From Xylogone sp. PMI_703 (taxonomy: Eukaryota > Ascomycota > Leotiomycetes): DNA of 64,000 bases. The translations under genes were made by a program, and so were the position numbers. A model generated the notes under the pieces. The model was not told the origin of the DNA and made no database searches. It was given only the letters and a program-made list of their open reading frames with translations. Positions 54,252 to 64,000 of this stretch are shown here, piece by piece (the first letter of the stretch is position 1; the number at the start of each line of letters is the position of its first letter). The DNA is taken from NCBI GenBank assembly GCA_021399445.1, contig JAJTUQ010000004.1:6014001-6078000 (forward strand). The letters are read 5' to 3'.

Positions 54252-56727
54252 ATGAAGTTTCGCGATGGCATGTGGTTAGTTGCTGAGGGCAAACGGCTGG
54301 AGTATGCTGAAGAGGTCCACTCCATCACGACTCGGGAAGATGGGATGAGCTTGCTCTGTCCCACGAAGAAGATTCGAGGAAGGTCAGACTCACTTAATGC
54401 CAGCACCTTGACCATAGTAAGTAGAGTAGAGTACATTTGTTAGCCGTGCAATTGACTTCGTTCTAGGATGTCCAAGCTCATTTTGACGGGGTTATCTCCA
54501 TTGAGACGACGCATTGGCTTGGAGCTCGAAATCCAGGCCCTCACTTCGATCTATTCCCAGCTGGAAAGCCCACGAGCTTAGCAAAAATCTCCAAATCTTG
54601 CGAGTCAACAATGCTCTCTTCAGGCTCACTATCCGCTACAGTCACATCCGCTCCCAAAGATTTCGAAATCCGGTTCCACGCTACAGATGGCTCTAAAGAG
54701 CTCACCTCCCTGCTCAATCGCAGCGTTGGTCTTGCGTACAGCCCCGCAACCAGCAATCCTATGCAGACCAGTGATATGAGAAATCTCCAGCACTATATAT
54801 TTACACAGACTACACTTTCCGTGGGAGAGACGGTTCACGGATTGGGTGAAAGATTTGGTGCATTTAACAAGGTTGGACAGGCCGTTACATTGTGGAATGC
54901 AGATGGGGGCACATCCAGCGAGCAAGCTTACAAGAATATACCTTTTTGGATCAGTTCACGGGGATATGGGATATTCATAGATACACCCGATAAAATTGAA
55001 TTGGAGGTTGGAAGTGAAAGGTGCAGTAGAGTCCAAACCAGTATAGAAGGACAGAGGTTAAAGTGGTGTGTACGCCTGTTTTTCTTTTCAAATACGCCTG
55101 AAGAACGTGGAAGATAGAAAGCAGTTTAACTAACAATGAAATAGGTATATAATTCACGGCCCAACACCAAAGGAAGTCCTAGAGAAATATTCCATCCTCA
55201 CTGGCAAGCCTGGCAGAGTTCCTAGCTGGAGCTTTGGGCTATGGCTGAGCACCAGTTTCACCACCAATTACGACGAAAAGACCGTCAGTTCGTTCCTAGA
55301 AGGAATGAAAGCCCGAGAAATCCCAGTTGAAGTGTTCCACTTTGATTGTTTCTGGATGAAAGCTTTTCATTGGTGTGATTTTGTCTTTGACGTCGATGTA
55401 TTTCCCAATCCTGAGGCCCAGATCGCTCGGTTGAAATCTTCTGGTATGCCTCCACCGCCTTTAAAGCAGACTTCTATATTTTAACAAATGCATAGGGCTG
55501 GTCAAGAAAGTGTGTGTATGGGTGAACCCTTATCTAGGCCAAGCTTCTCCATTATTCCAGTATGCAGCTAGCAAGGGGTTTCTCTTACGGCGTAAAAACG
55601 GCGACATCTTCCAGTGGGATCTATGGCAAAGTGGTATGGGAATCATTGATTTCACCAACCCAGAAGCTACTGAATGGTACATCAAATGTTTAGAGGGGCT
55701 ATTTAATAAGGGAATCGATTCCATCAAGACAGATTTTGGAGAACGTATACCGACGCAGGACGTTCAATGGTACGACTCGTCGCTAGATCCTAGAAAGATG
55801 CATAATTACTATGCTTTCATTTATAATAAGGTCGTTTACGAAGCGTTACAGCATAGATATGGCGAGAATGAGGCAGTACTGTTTGCGCGCGCAGCAACAG
55901 CGGGCACACAGAGATTTCCTTTACAATGGGGTGGAGATTGCGAGTCGACTCCCGAGGCGATGGCAGAATCCGTACGAGGAGGTCTATCTCTAGGCCTGAG
56001 CGGGTTTGCATTCTGGTCAGTTGATATTGGAGGATTCGAAGGATACCCTGTACCATGGATCTACAAGCGATGGGTTGCGTTCGGTCTCCTCTGCTCACAT
56101 AGTCGACTCCATGGCAGCAGCTCTTACAGAGTCCCGTGGACTATCGATGACGACGATAAATCCGAGCAAGGATGTTCCAGAGTACTCTCCAAATGGGCAA
56201 CGTTGAAAGCACGTCTGATGCCATATATATTTGCGCAAGCCCAAAAAGCCGTGCAGAATGGTATTCCTCTTTCTCTCCGAGCAATGTGCCTTGAATTCCC
56301 AGACGACCCAACCTCCTGGTATCTAGATCGCCAGTTTATGCTAGGAGACAATCTTCTGGTTGCACCTATCTTCGAACAGTCCGGCCGCGTAGAATTCTAT
56401 TTACCTAAAGGCAAATGGACGAACTTTTTCACCAATGAGACGAAATCGGGGCCGGGCTGGTTCACAGAAAAACATCAGTTTGATACGCTACCGCTTTATG
56501 TAAGGGAAAATACCATCTTAGTCCTTGGGCGCGAGAATGAGACCAGGACAGTCTATGACTACTCGCAAGATGCGGAAGTTCGACTATACAAAACGACGAA
56601 GGGGTCCAAGGCTGCTATTGTAGATACCGAGGGTGAAGAGGTTGGAGTTTTGGAGACTGATGAGTTTGGCAATTTGATCAAGCCAACTTTCTTGAAGGGG
56701 CAATGGAAGGTAACTGCATTAATGTGA
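54252..56727 (+). CDS. GH31 alpha-xylosidase (YicI-like)
   Basis: 764 residues in four exons (54252-54416, 54467-55065, 55145-55443, 55496-56727), close to the length of bacterial YicI-type alpha-xylosidases. It starts MKFRDGMWLVAEGKRLEYAE, a YicI-like N-terminus without signal peptide, so cytosolic. TIM barrel: SWSFGLWLSTSFTTNYDE, VEVFHFDCFWMKAFHWCDF; nucleophile Asp in SIKTDFGERIP, acid/base Asp in QWGGDCEST, then FWSVDIGGFEG. Such enzymes release xylose from isoprimeverose and xyloglucan oligosaccharides. It differs strongly from its divergent GH31 neighbour, so the pair is not a recent duplication; they may act on different linkages. No lesions. Confidence 0.93.
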
Positions 56728-57908
56728 ACATGACAATGAATGGATGGAATGTCAAAGTGAATATTGCGATAGACGCGGGTGTAAATACCCAGGATGGCCT
56801 CTCACGCTCTCTCTCTTTATTCCGGTAAATACGAGGAGCTATGTTTATAGAATTGACCATAGATAGAAATACAATGTAAACAATCGTATATATTTCACAC
56901 GCAACTCTGAAGACTTGTGCAGAGAATGGCCCTATCTGGAATACTTTTGACATTTGGTCTTTGAACTGACGGACATCTGTAACTACAACATTTACTAACT
57001 CAGGGCTACAAATCAAACTTCCCAGGATGGAAATACAATTGAATATTCTATCAGGCTAAATAAGGTGAATCTGTGTTATGAAAGTACCTTTTTGATGTTT
57101 ATTCAGTTTTTAATCCAGAGCAATTGGGGATTGGCGTACATTGCATTGCGGTTCGCATGGATAATGGACCGAAAGGTGGAGTAATAAACTAGTATGGCTA
57201 GAGCGGAGTATCTATCATACGCCACAAAGCGACATTGTAATGATGTGTTCTCCGGTGGGGGCGGGGCTCCGAAACTGCGAGCCGTAACCCGTTTATAGAC
57301 CATATTCGATGTTTACGAATAATAACAGGAGATTATCATATGCTAATCCTGACATCAATAGAAGCTGGGGGCAAAAAGAATGTAAGTTTAACAATTATAC
57401 TATCCCAACACAGAGCTAGTTCAACCTCCCTAACAAGTCTATGACTGCAATGATAACTCTTAATTTATACAATGTTAACCGGAGATTAACAATTCTTGCC
57501 TTCACGGGCCACTATTTGCAGTAACCATGATTACTTCTGAGGGCAAAACATTGGCATCCACAGCATGAAACATCTAACGCATCTTCGCCCACACGAGCCA
57601 GCTTTGTGACCTAATCCCCTATTCAAGTCGCCGTGGACAACCTATAATGGATGATCTTGGTAATCGGATGTGTTGTTGATAAAGTATAGATGAGTCGCTA
57701 TGGACTGCTCACAGATGTATATATCTCTAGTTCAACCAGTGAAATTGTACGACAGTTCATGGTTGTCCAAATGCTCATAGTCTAGATCGAAAGTGAGGTA
57801 TATATTGGGAGGCTGTCTGAGGATTCGATTCCTCGGTCCTCTTTAAAATCGCCTGGCGTAATACTGCTGTTACTTCTTTGTGGCCGTTCGCTTCCGCCAA
57901 CATCAAGG
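56728..57908. other. 1.2-kb gap
   Basis: No gene. A tRNA-like T-arm word near 57812-57835 was examined and not accepted. The open frame 57103-57303 has no domain. Confidence 0.4.
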
Positions 57909-58480
57909 GTGTTTAACCATATATATAGCCGTTGGGGTTTGGGTTAATAATGCTGTGGGTGCACAGCATCTCAACAATTTCTTGATTTTCTTTGGCTGCT
58001 GCTAGGGATAGAGGGGTTCGGCAGTCACAGTAGCAGTTGTGTCTTGGGTTAGTTAAATGTTCAGCAACCCATAACCTCAAGACCACGGGTACATTCACTG
58101 CCCTGGGTATTAGCCTCATAATATCATCCATCTCATACTTTCCAAGGAGTTATTGTTTTACTATCTCAAGTAGTATCTTAAACGGTCTTACTATTCCTAG
58201 AAGTAGTATGACCGTGGCTATGAGACCTTTCTTTATTGCAAATGAAGGCGCCGTACGACAGTCTACACTATTCCTGGTGTCTGGTTTGATATTACTATTA
58301 GCAAGTAGTAAATGTGTCACTGCCACATTCCCAACCCCTGCTGCCTAGTAGAGTGCAGTATGACCCATAATCCGATCCCTTGCATTCACATCAACATCGT
58401 CTTTTTCGAGAAGCAGCTTTATTGCCAGTTAGTTGCCGCAAAGTGATTAGACGAGTCATTCCAATCACCATCAGGTCAAT
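57909..58480 (-). pseudogene. Broken ankyrin-repeat gene
   Basis: One minus-strand frame from about 58480 down to 57913 encodes degenerate ankyrin repeats: AIKLLLEKDDVDVNARDR-GHTALY, then AAGVGNVAVTHLLLANSN, DCRTAPSFAIKKGLIATVILLL and CRTPLSLAAAKENQEIVEML. It is interrupted by TAG at 58345-58347 (a TGG or TAC is expected in the LYxAAG pattern) and TAA at 58150-58152 (after VKQ). Ankyrin repeats are protein-binding modules; no effector domain is attached here and no start is preserved. Confidence 0.65.
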
Positions 58481-59410
58481 AGAAGACCGAGATTCAAATA
58501 GAGCTAAGAAGCAGCGCCTGTTAAGCTGCGAGCTATGTGAGATATCAAATGCGGGGTTAAGCACCATAAAGGGGACAAGGAGGGCACTCACCGATGACCA
58601 TTATGAAGCATAGTACTCCAGTACCTCTGTAATACATGTCGATCTTCTTCTTGCGCTCCGATATTCGTCGGCTTACAATGTGGCACTTCGGAGATCTTAT
58701 AGTGCCTTTCTACCCGATTTCTAGCCCACGTAGGCCCTGGGTGCCTATATAAGATGGGACCCACTTTATCTTTCTATCTGCAACTGTCAGCTAGCTTGTG
58801 CAGCCTTCATTTTACTCATTTCCTCATAGTCAACGGGAGCAAGATTTGGCTGCCTAGAGTAAGCCCTAGATATAAGCCCTGATATCGGTGATTGAAGCAC
58901 CCTGCGTAATGGCATATCAGCATCCTCTGAATATTGCAACAGACATATAAGTGTTGCAGTATTTAGAAGTTATGATCCTGTCACTTCACCAGCACCCCCA
59001 CTATGTCACACACACACACAAATATTAGAGCGCGCAACTAGGGCTCAACTGTATGATGCCATGCACCATTGTTGGGATGCTTGTTATTGGTCTTTCCGGC
59101 TCTGTACAGCCGTAAAACTGTACATAGACTCCTCAAGCAAGCAAGCAACTAAGTGATTCTGTATTTATCTCTGCGGTTTCAATATCTTATTCAACATTGG
59201 ACATACGGGGAAATGTGCATTAATACTCTTCATTAAAAGTCATTTCTCTCTTTGGAATATTGTATCTTTGTATTATACCGTTGAGTCATATCAAAGCTTA
59301 ATCATATGCTGCCTCAGTTTCTGTGACGGGAATGCTAGCTTAATCTGAAGAATCGAGCCTTATTAACTTTAGATTTAACGCATGTATTAAGAAGTAGTAT
59401 ATGAAAGTGA
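58481..59410. other. Gap with a CA microsatellite
   Basis: No gene. A (ca)n run of about 8 units lies at 59005-59020. AT-rich otherwise. Confidence 0.45.
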
Positions 59411-59860
59411 TTAGTCTTCTGCTTTGTTTACGGCAGCCTGGTGGTAAGGCTCTAGAAACCTCAAGAGGGGCTCCAGCGATATCTCAGGCGTTTCTTCTGG
59501 GACATAATGTCCGCAGTCTGGTATGATCAAGCTCACCAGATCATTTGTGACTACCCGTAATTCTTCCTCTACCCTCGATCCGCAGGCGAGTTCGCCCGCA
59601 AACGCTATAACTGACATCACTAGGCGCTGGGTCTTCCGCCGCTATGTCTGGATGATGAGTTGATCAATACTGTAGTATCCCTCAAAGCTCGCACGTAACG
59701 CGACGGGATTACGACGGATCATTTTCACGTAGAAATCAACTACTTCAGTCGGAATTGATGTCGGAGTTTTCGCCTTTGAACAGAACTGATGGCCGAAATA
59801 GATATCCTCACGACCACGGACCATCTCCTCGTTGATGCCGCGCAGATCATCAACCTTCAA
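59411..59860 (-). pseudogene. Truncated alpha/beta hydrolase (epoxide hydrolase-like), C-terminal part
   Basis: The frame contains MVRGREDIYFGHQF and SFEGYYSIDQLIIQT, the cap region of epoxide-hydrolase-like proteins, then in-frame TAG at 59642-59644, then VIAFAGELACGS and the catalytic-histidine motif PDCGHYVPEETPE. The TAG stands where Gln or Arg would fit. The N-terminal half (oxyanion HG, nucleophile elbow) is not found within 350 bases upstream, though APQVFVKVFYHF-like codons near 59895-59945 may be a worn remnant. Confidence 0.6.
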
Positions 59861-60221
59861 TTATGCATAGTATAATGCAAAGGATAAGACAAACACTATT
59901 GGATAATACATATTTTCGTCAAAATGGTAGAACACTTTGACGAAAACCTGGGGTGCATGAAATGAAGGGGTGATTAATAATCGATTTAGAACCTCGGTTC
60001 TGCGCAAGTCGGCTGCAACAATCCTCACCAAGGTATTATTATTCTTGGTACTGTAACGCTTATTCAGACGGAAATTTTTCCTATCCTAATGGTAATTAGA
60101 GAAGCTCTCATAGTTAATCCTAACAAACCTAAGCTTTCCTTCACTATTCTCCATCCATTCCAACAACAAGCACTGAAGGCACTGTACACTCTATAAACTG
60201 ATTCATCGTTGCTAAATCGCA
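59861..60221. other. Upstream region of the kappa GST gene
   Basis: About 360 bases. It may include worn codons of the hydrolase pseudogene at the left, and the promoter of the GST on the right. Confidence 0.4.
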
Positions 60222-61026
60222 ATGGCCCCTCCTGCTGGTGGCAAGCTCACTATTTACCTTGATTGCGGTTGGTAATACCTTTCTACAAAGTAATGTCATA
60301 CTCATGAGCTTCTATAGTATCTCCTTATTCCTGGTTTGGATTCACTAACACCATCCGGTATCGCCCGCTTCTAAACGCTTACGGCATTGATGTCGACATA
60401 ATTCCCTTTTTCCTAGGAGGTGCTCGCGACAGTGTCGGAAATCCATTCACCCCGACCCCAAAAGCTAAGGAGAAGTTTTCGAGCCAAGATTCAGACCTGA
60501 CCGGCAAGTTGCTGGGACTAAAAGTTGTACCGCCAAAAGAGTTCCCAATTTTGTCGCTTTTCGTGAGTCTTGCTTTTTAACTCTCTTGGTAAAGGATAAA
60601 GAGAGGGATGAACTTATAACAAATCTAAATCCATAGGCAGTCCGTGTAGCAACTTATATCAAAGATCATTACCCGCCGAACAAATTTGAAGAGACGTTCC
60701 CGGCATTGGCGTCAGGATACTGGAGCAAGGGCTTCAACGTTGCAAAACCTGAAGGGATAATCAGCGCTCTTGAGGGTATTTTTCCCGAAGACGAGATCAA
60801 GGATATTATGCAAAAGGCATTGTCCCCAGAGAATAAAAAGAGAGTCATTGACTTGACAATGAGCGCTGGAGCTTTTGGGGCGCCATGGATCATCGCTGTG
60901 AATAGTGATGGAGAGAGGAGAGATTGGTTTGGAAATGATCGCTGGGATCAAGTGTTTTACCATCTGGGAGTACCATATACTCCGGTGAGTATTATACCGC
61001 CAGAAGAAGCCAAGGCGAAGCTGTGA
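60222..61026 (+). CDS. Kappa-class glutathione S-transferase / DsbA-like oxidoreductase
   Basis: DsbA-fold protein of the kappa GST/2-hydroxychromene-2-carboxylate isomerase family. Exons: MAPPAGGKLTIYLDC, intron (about 60269-60319), VSPYSWFGFTN (the glutathione-activating serine in the SPYSW motif), then DVDIIPFFLGGARDS; an intron after LSLF (about 60561-60637) joins AVRVATYIKDHYP. The C-terminal block SAGAFGAPWIIAV carries the cis-proline, and WFGNDRWDQVFYHLG is the conserved end. About 225 residues, normal. Kappa GSTs work in mitochondria or peroxisomes; the C-terminus AKAKL is only weakly like a peroxisomal SKL signal. It may conjugate or reduce peroxides and electrophiles. Confidence 0.88.
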
Positions 61027-61981
61027 GGAGATTTAGACGAGCTACAAGGGACATATGGTCTTCTTTGAGTGAACTTAGACCGGGGCCATGATCTATGTTC
61101 AACACGGCTAACCACAAACATTTTTCTTCTAAACATTCATCTCATATTACCATAGATTTCAGGAATAGGGCTCTATAATATTATAACTTCACAGACTTTG
61201 GTTTAGATTTGCAATATCCGGAGCTTATAAGATCGTGAGAGTTAATTTAAGTGAGTCCAGCAAGTAATCTGCTTACAGAATGAACGAATCCTGTGCCTGA
61301 AGTTTCTAGAAACTATGAGCCTCGGGATTTGAGGCGCCCTTTCGATATTTATTAAACAGAGCACTTTATCAACTAGCCTATTTAACGATACTGACAGATC
61401 TTATATGAAGTTAGCATCTGAGCCAGCTTTGTGTACTTTTTCAGGTATATATACTCAAATCCTGAAATCCAAAAGAAAATTTTGTTACATTGAAGGAATT
61501 TGCAGCCTTAGAACCAGATAATTCTGTTAGTATTAACAATATAGCAAGCTTGTTGCATTCACTACATGATCTGGCGAACCCTAACAGCGCTCTGGGTAGT
61601 GGCCAAGCTCCGCGGTTATTCTCATTGCACAGCGAAGAAAAGAGCCTGGAAGCTACACTAGCTTAACGAGGAATAGCCCAATGTGGGACGCATGATGTGA
61701 CGATAAGCAACCAACAGCAGAAACTTCACAAGGTGTCTCGCTCCGCAATCCGAATCCGTTAGTATCTTATAACAGTGCTAGAATCTACCTGTATGTACAC
61801 CTTATTGTTGCTTGTATCATGATGCTCTTATACTCGTTATATGAATCGCATGAAATCGCGACAGATGATTAACACATCAAGCGAACCCCTCCTTCAGAGG
61901 CATCAGACAGGGCGTTCAAAATAGTTATCGAAGTCATCTGATATAAGTAGATAGGCCTTTATCGAGGAGTACAAAGTCAAT
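61027..61981. other. Gap
   Basis: About 950 AT-rich bases. No gene, repeat or hairpin of note. Confidence 0.45.
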
Positions 61982-63036
61982 ATGGTTGACTCTCCAGCGC
62001 TCCTGTGCAATGCCTGGGAGCTTACACAAGGCCTCGGAGAGCCTACTTCTGTGATCCGGGTACGGAATCTACAGGCTTTCCTTACAGTAGGAAAGGATGC
62101 ATGGGCTAGAGACGGCATTCCGAAGCCCGTTCTCTTGTCCGCATCTGTATCTCTTCGTCAGTCTTTTCATTCTGCATCTACGAATGATGCAGTCAATAAA
62201 AGCACCATACATTATGGAATTTTAAGTAAACAGATCATCGGAGCCACAAAAATTTATCAACAACATCAAGAGTCATCCTCAGAGCTACGGGATCTGAAGT
62301 CTGCTTTGAATAAGATTGCTAGCACATTAACACGTTATACTCTCGATGGCATAGAGGTCGTCTCTACCGACTCCCCAATTCTTTCACATAAGGCGATACG
62401 ATCACTAGAATTAGAGGTAACGCTACCTAAAGCTTCTCTCACCGGTACCGGAGTTAGCCTCAAGGGAGTCACCGTATATACCACAGAAAGTGAAAGCCCG
62501 GTTTCCTACAGTTTGGCTCTAAAACTCCGGGACCTGCATGTACCTTGCCTTATTGGCGTCAACAGTGTGGAACGAGAGGCCAAGCAGATGGTGGTTGCAA
62601 ATGTAGAAATTGATCGCTGGACGAGCTCAAGTATTGAACATAATAGACTAGAGGAATTGATTGTTAAGGTAGGTGGAGTAGAGGCGTCTACTGCCATGTC
62701 TTACTGACCTTATTGTAGACGATGGAAGAATCCTCCTTTCAGACTCTCGAAGCTTTAGCAACTCAAATTGGCCGGCGCATAGTTACTTTATTTATTAATG
62801 CTTTAGAACTATGGGGTTCAAACCCGCGAATCAAAATATGCTTAGAGAAGCCAATTGCAGTTCCATTCGCCGACTCTCCAGCGGTGGAGTTGACGTTAGA
62901 TACTCATCCAGACCGCTATGAATGGAAGGAAGATTTGCGTACATCCAGCTCAGATTGGCCAATTCCTCCATTTCCTCTACAAAACAGGCTGGATGAGTGG
63001 ATAGCAACACACACGAGAGCAGATCTTCGTCCTTGA
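61982..63036 (+). CDS. Dihydroneopterin aldolase-fold protein (FolB domain)
   Basis: About 334 residues in two exons (intron about 62669-62719). The layout matches fungal FolB-domain proteins with two aldolase-like halves: TSVIRVRNLQAFLTVGKDAWARDG and KPVLLSASVSLRQSF in the first, then SYSLALKLRDLHVPCLIGVNSVEREAKQ and VVANVEIDRW in the second, followed by TLEALATQIGRRI and KICLEKPIAVPFAD. In the trifunctional folate enzyme this fold converts dihydroneopterin to hydroxymethyl-dihydropterin. Here the pterin pyrophosphokinase and dihydropteroate synthase domains are absent, so it is a stand-alone paralogue whose activity is not assured. Confidence 0.82.
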
Positions 63037-63470
63037 TCAAAAAAGCATCGAGTTACTGTTAATTAATGTTATTATTGCAATTTTATGCAACAATATTGAA
63101 CAATACCAACTCAGAGTGCCAAATGGATGAATGTACGGCTGGTGCACGTGATGAAGCTGTGCGCCGGATTCTGCGGAAGGTCTGTGCGGCTTCAAGCCTA
63201 TCAGGCCTATCACAACGCGCTCATGGCGCTGATCTGATTACTTGCTGTTGCCGTGCATAATATCATCGCATCCTCACCATATTTTCCCCTTCGACTGCCT
63301 CTTCCTTATTCTCTCTCAACTTCCTTATTTGTCGCTCACAGGTTCTCTGCACACACTGGCCATCGCTGAAACCAAGCTCCCGCAAATGCTTGCCCTACAG
63401 CTCGTCCGTTAGACTCATCGCCGGTCGGTCTGGCTTCACGATCCGCATCACTAAGCATCATTTCGTCATC
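63037..63470. other. Upstream region of the DUF2434 gene
   Basis: Pyrimidine-rich on the + strand at 63281-63342 (cttccttattctctctcaac), consistent with a fungal promoter or 5' UTR. The frame 63066-63260 has no domain. Confidence 0.45.
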
Positions 63471-64000
63471 ATGCGCGAACTCATCAACGTGCGAGATCTT
63501 CTCGCTGTCAGCGGCGACAACTCCAGCGACACTGTCATTGCAGGCATCCACTGGAATTTAACGACACTGCAGCACTGGAATTATACATATTATCCCAATG
63601 GTACCTTCTCAAACGGGAGTCGGTGCTTCCTCGTCTTCGAGCCATATACCCCCGTACTCCTCCAAAACGGCACCTTTCTGAATAGCACATCATGTTACTC
63701 AGCCATCGAATCGATCAAAACACGAGGCGCAGTCGGCATTTTCTTTGCTGTGTTCTTTGCTGCGAGCATCATGTTCACCTTCATCAACCTCCGCAAACAC
63801 GGACGTATGTTCCTCCCTCGAGAGAAGCGCTTTCACCCTATCGGTCGACGATGGCAGTGGTATTGGATGCTGGCAACAGCCGCCTTCGGTATAATAAGCG
63901 GGATTACTGGCATAGATGTCGATAGATACTACCTACCAGAACTCCCAATAGTCCTTGCCAACTTTTTCTGGGTGCTGATGCTGCCGACCACTATGGCGGT
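63471..64000 (+). CDS. DUF2434 membrane protein, 5' part only
   Basis: The open frame runs off the window after about 176 codons. It starts MRELINVRDLLAVSGDN and continues DTVIAGIHWNLTTLQHWNY, FEPYTPVLLQNGTFLNS and CYSAIESIKTRGAVGI. TM helices follow: GIFFAVFFAASIMFTFINLR, WMLATAAFGIISGITGI and PIVLANFFWVLMLP, with FLPREKRFHPIGRRWQWYWM between. This is the layout of the fungal DUF2434 family, function unknown. Seven N-glycosylation sequons before the first TM indicate an extracellular or luminal N-terminus. The next ATG is too far inside, so 63471 is preferred. Confidence 0.8.
   Translation, partial: MRELINVRDLLAVSGDNSSDTVIAGIHWNLTTLQHWNYTYYPNGTFSNGSRCFLVFEPYTPVLLQNGTFLNSTSCYSAIESIKTRGAVGIFFAVFFAASIMFTFINLRKHGRMFLPREKRFHPIGRRWQWYWMLATAAFGIISGITGIDVDRYYLPELPIVLANFFWVLMLPTTMA

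Noticed and set aside
57780..57845. tRNA-like word (gattcgattcctc) resembling a T-arm.
   Set aside because: No matching D-arm, anticodon arm or acceptor stem could be paired around it.

Overview
This 64 kb window is nuclear DNA of a filamentous ascomycete (Pezizomycotina). I lean towards Eurotiomycetes from gene style, but cannot prove a genus. Nearly every gene is split by short (about 45-110 nt) GT-AG introns. The gene families are typical of moulds: Zn(II)2Cys6 regulators, DUF3425, DUF2434, a zeta-class GST, an old yellow enzyme, an ATO-type transporter and GH3/GH31 enzymes. There is no operon structure. I see no rRNA, CRISPR array or convincing tRNA.

Left part (about 0.9-30 kb): sparse accessory DNA. 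Intact genes are separated by long AT-rich gaps holding decayed genes. In order they are: a fungal amidase (-), an SDR (-), a zinc alcohol dehydrogenase (+), a DJ-1/Hsp31-like protein (-), a Zn2Cys6 regulator (+), a DUF3425 protein (-), a beta-hydroxyacid dehydrogenase (-), a secreted metallo-beta-lactamase-fold hydrolase (+), a zeta GST/maleylacetoacetate isomerase (-), a broken Zn2Cys6-type regulator (+), an old yellow enzyme (+) and an acetate/ammonium-type transporter (-). No PKS, NRPS or terpene backbone is present. The enzymes share a theme of carbonyl and electrophile reduction or detoxification. A 219-bp MITE with a TA target duplication lies at 20.1 kb.

Middle (32-44.9 kb): conserved genes. 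These are a type II membrane PLOD-like glycosyltransferase (+), a second Zn2Cys6 regulator (+), a convergent GH3 beta-glucosidase with a PA14-like insert (-), a GC-rich non-coding island upstream of it, and dephospho-CoA kinase (+).

45-48.3 kb: a repeat-rich pocket with a 117-bp dispersed repeat (second copy at 31.0 kb), a short tandem repeat, a broken ABM-like gene and a decayed gene for a Gly/Thr-rich secreted protein.

48.8-56.7 kb: a carbohydrate block with an MFS sugar porter (-) and two GH31 enzymes transcribed divergently from one 0.7-kb promoter. None of the GH proteins shows a signal peptide. This suggests uptake of alpha-xylosyl or alpha-glucosyl oligosaccharides followed by cytosolic hydrolysis, possibly with the GH3 enzyme 10 kb away.

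Right end (57-64 kb): a broken ankyrin gene, a broken alpha/beta-hydrolase tail, a kappa-class GST (+), a dihydroneopterin-aldolase-fold protein (+) and the 5' part of a DUF2434 membrane protein that runs off the window.
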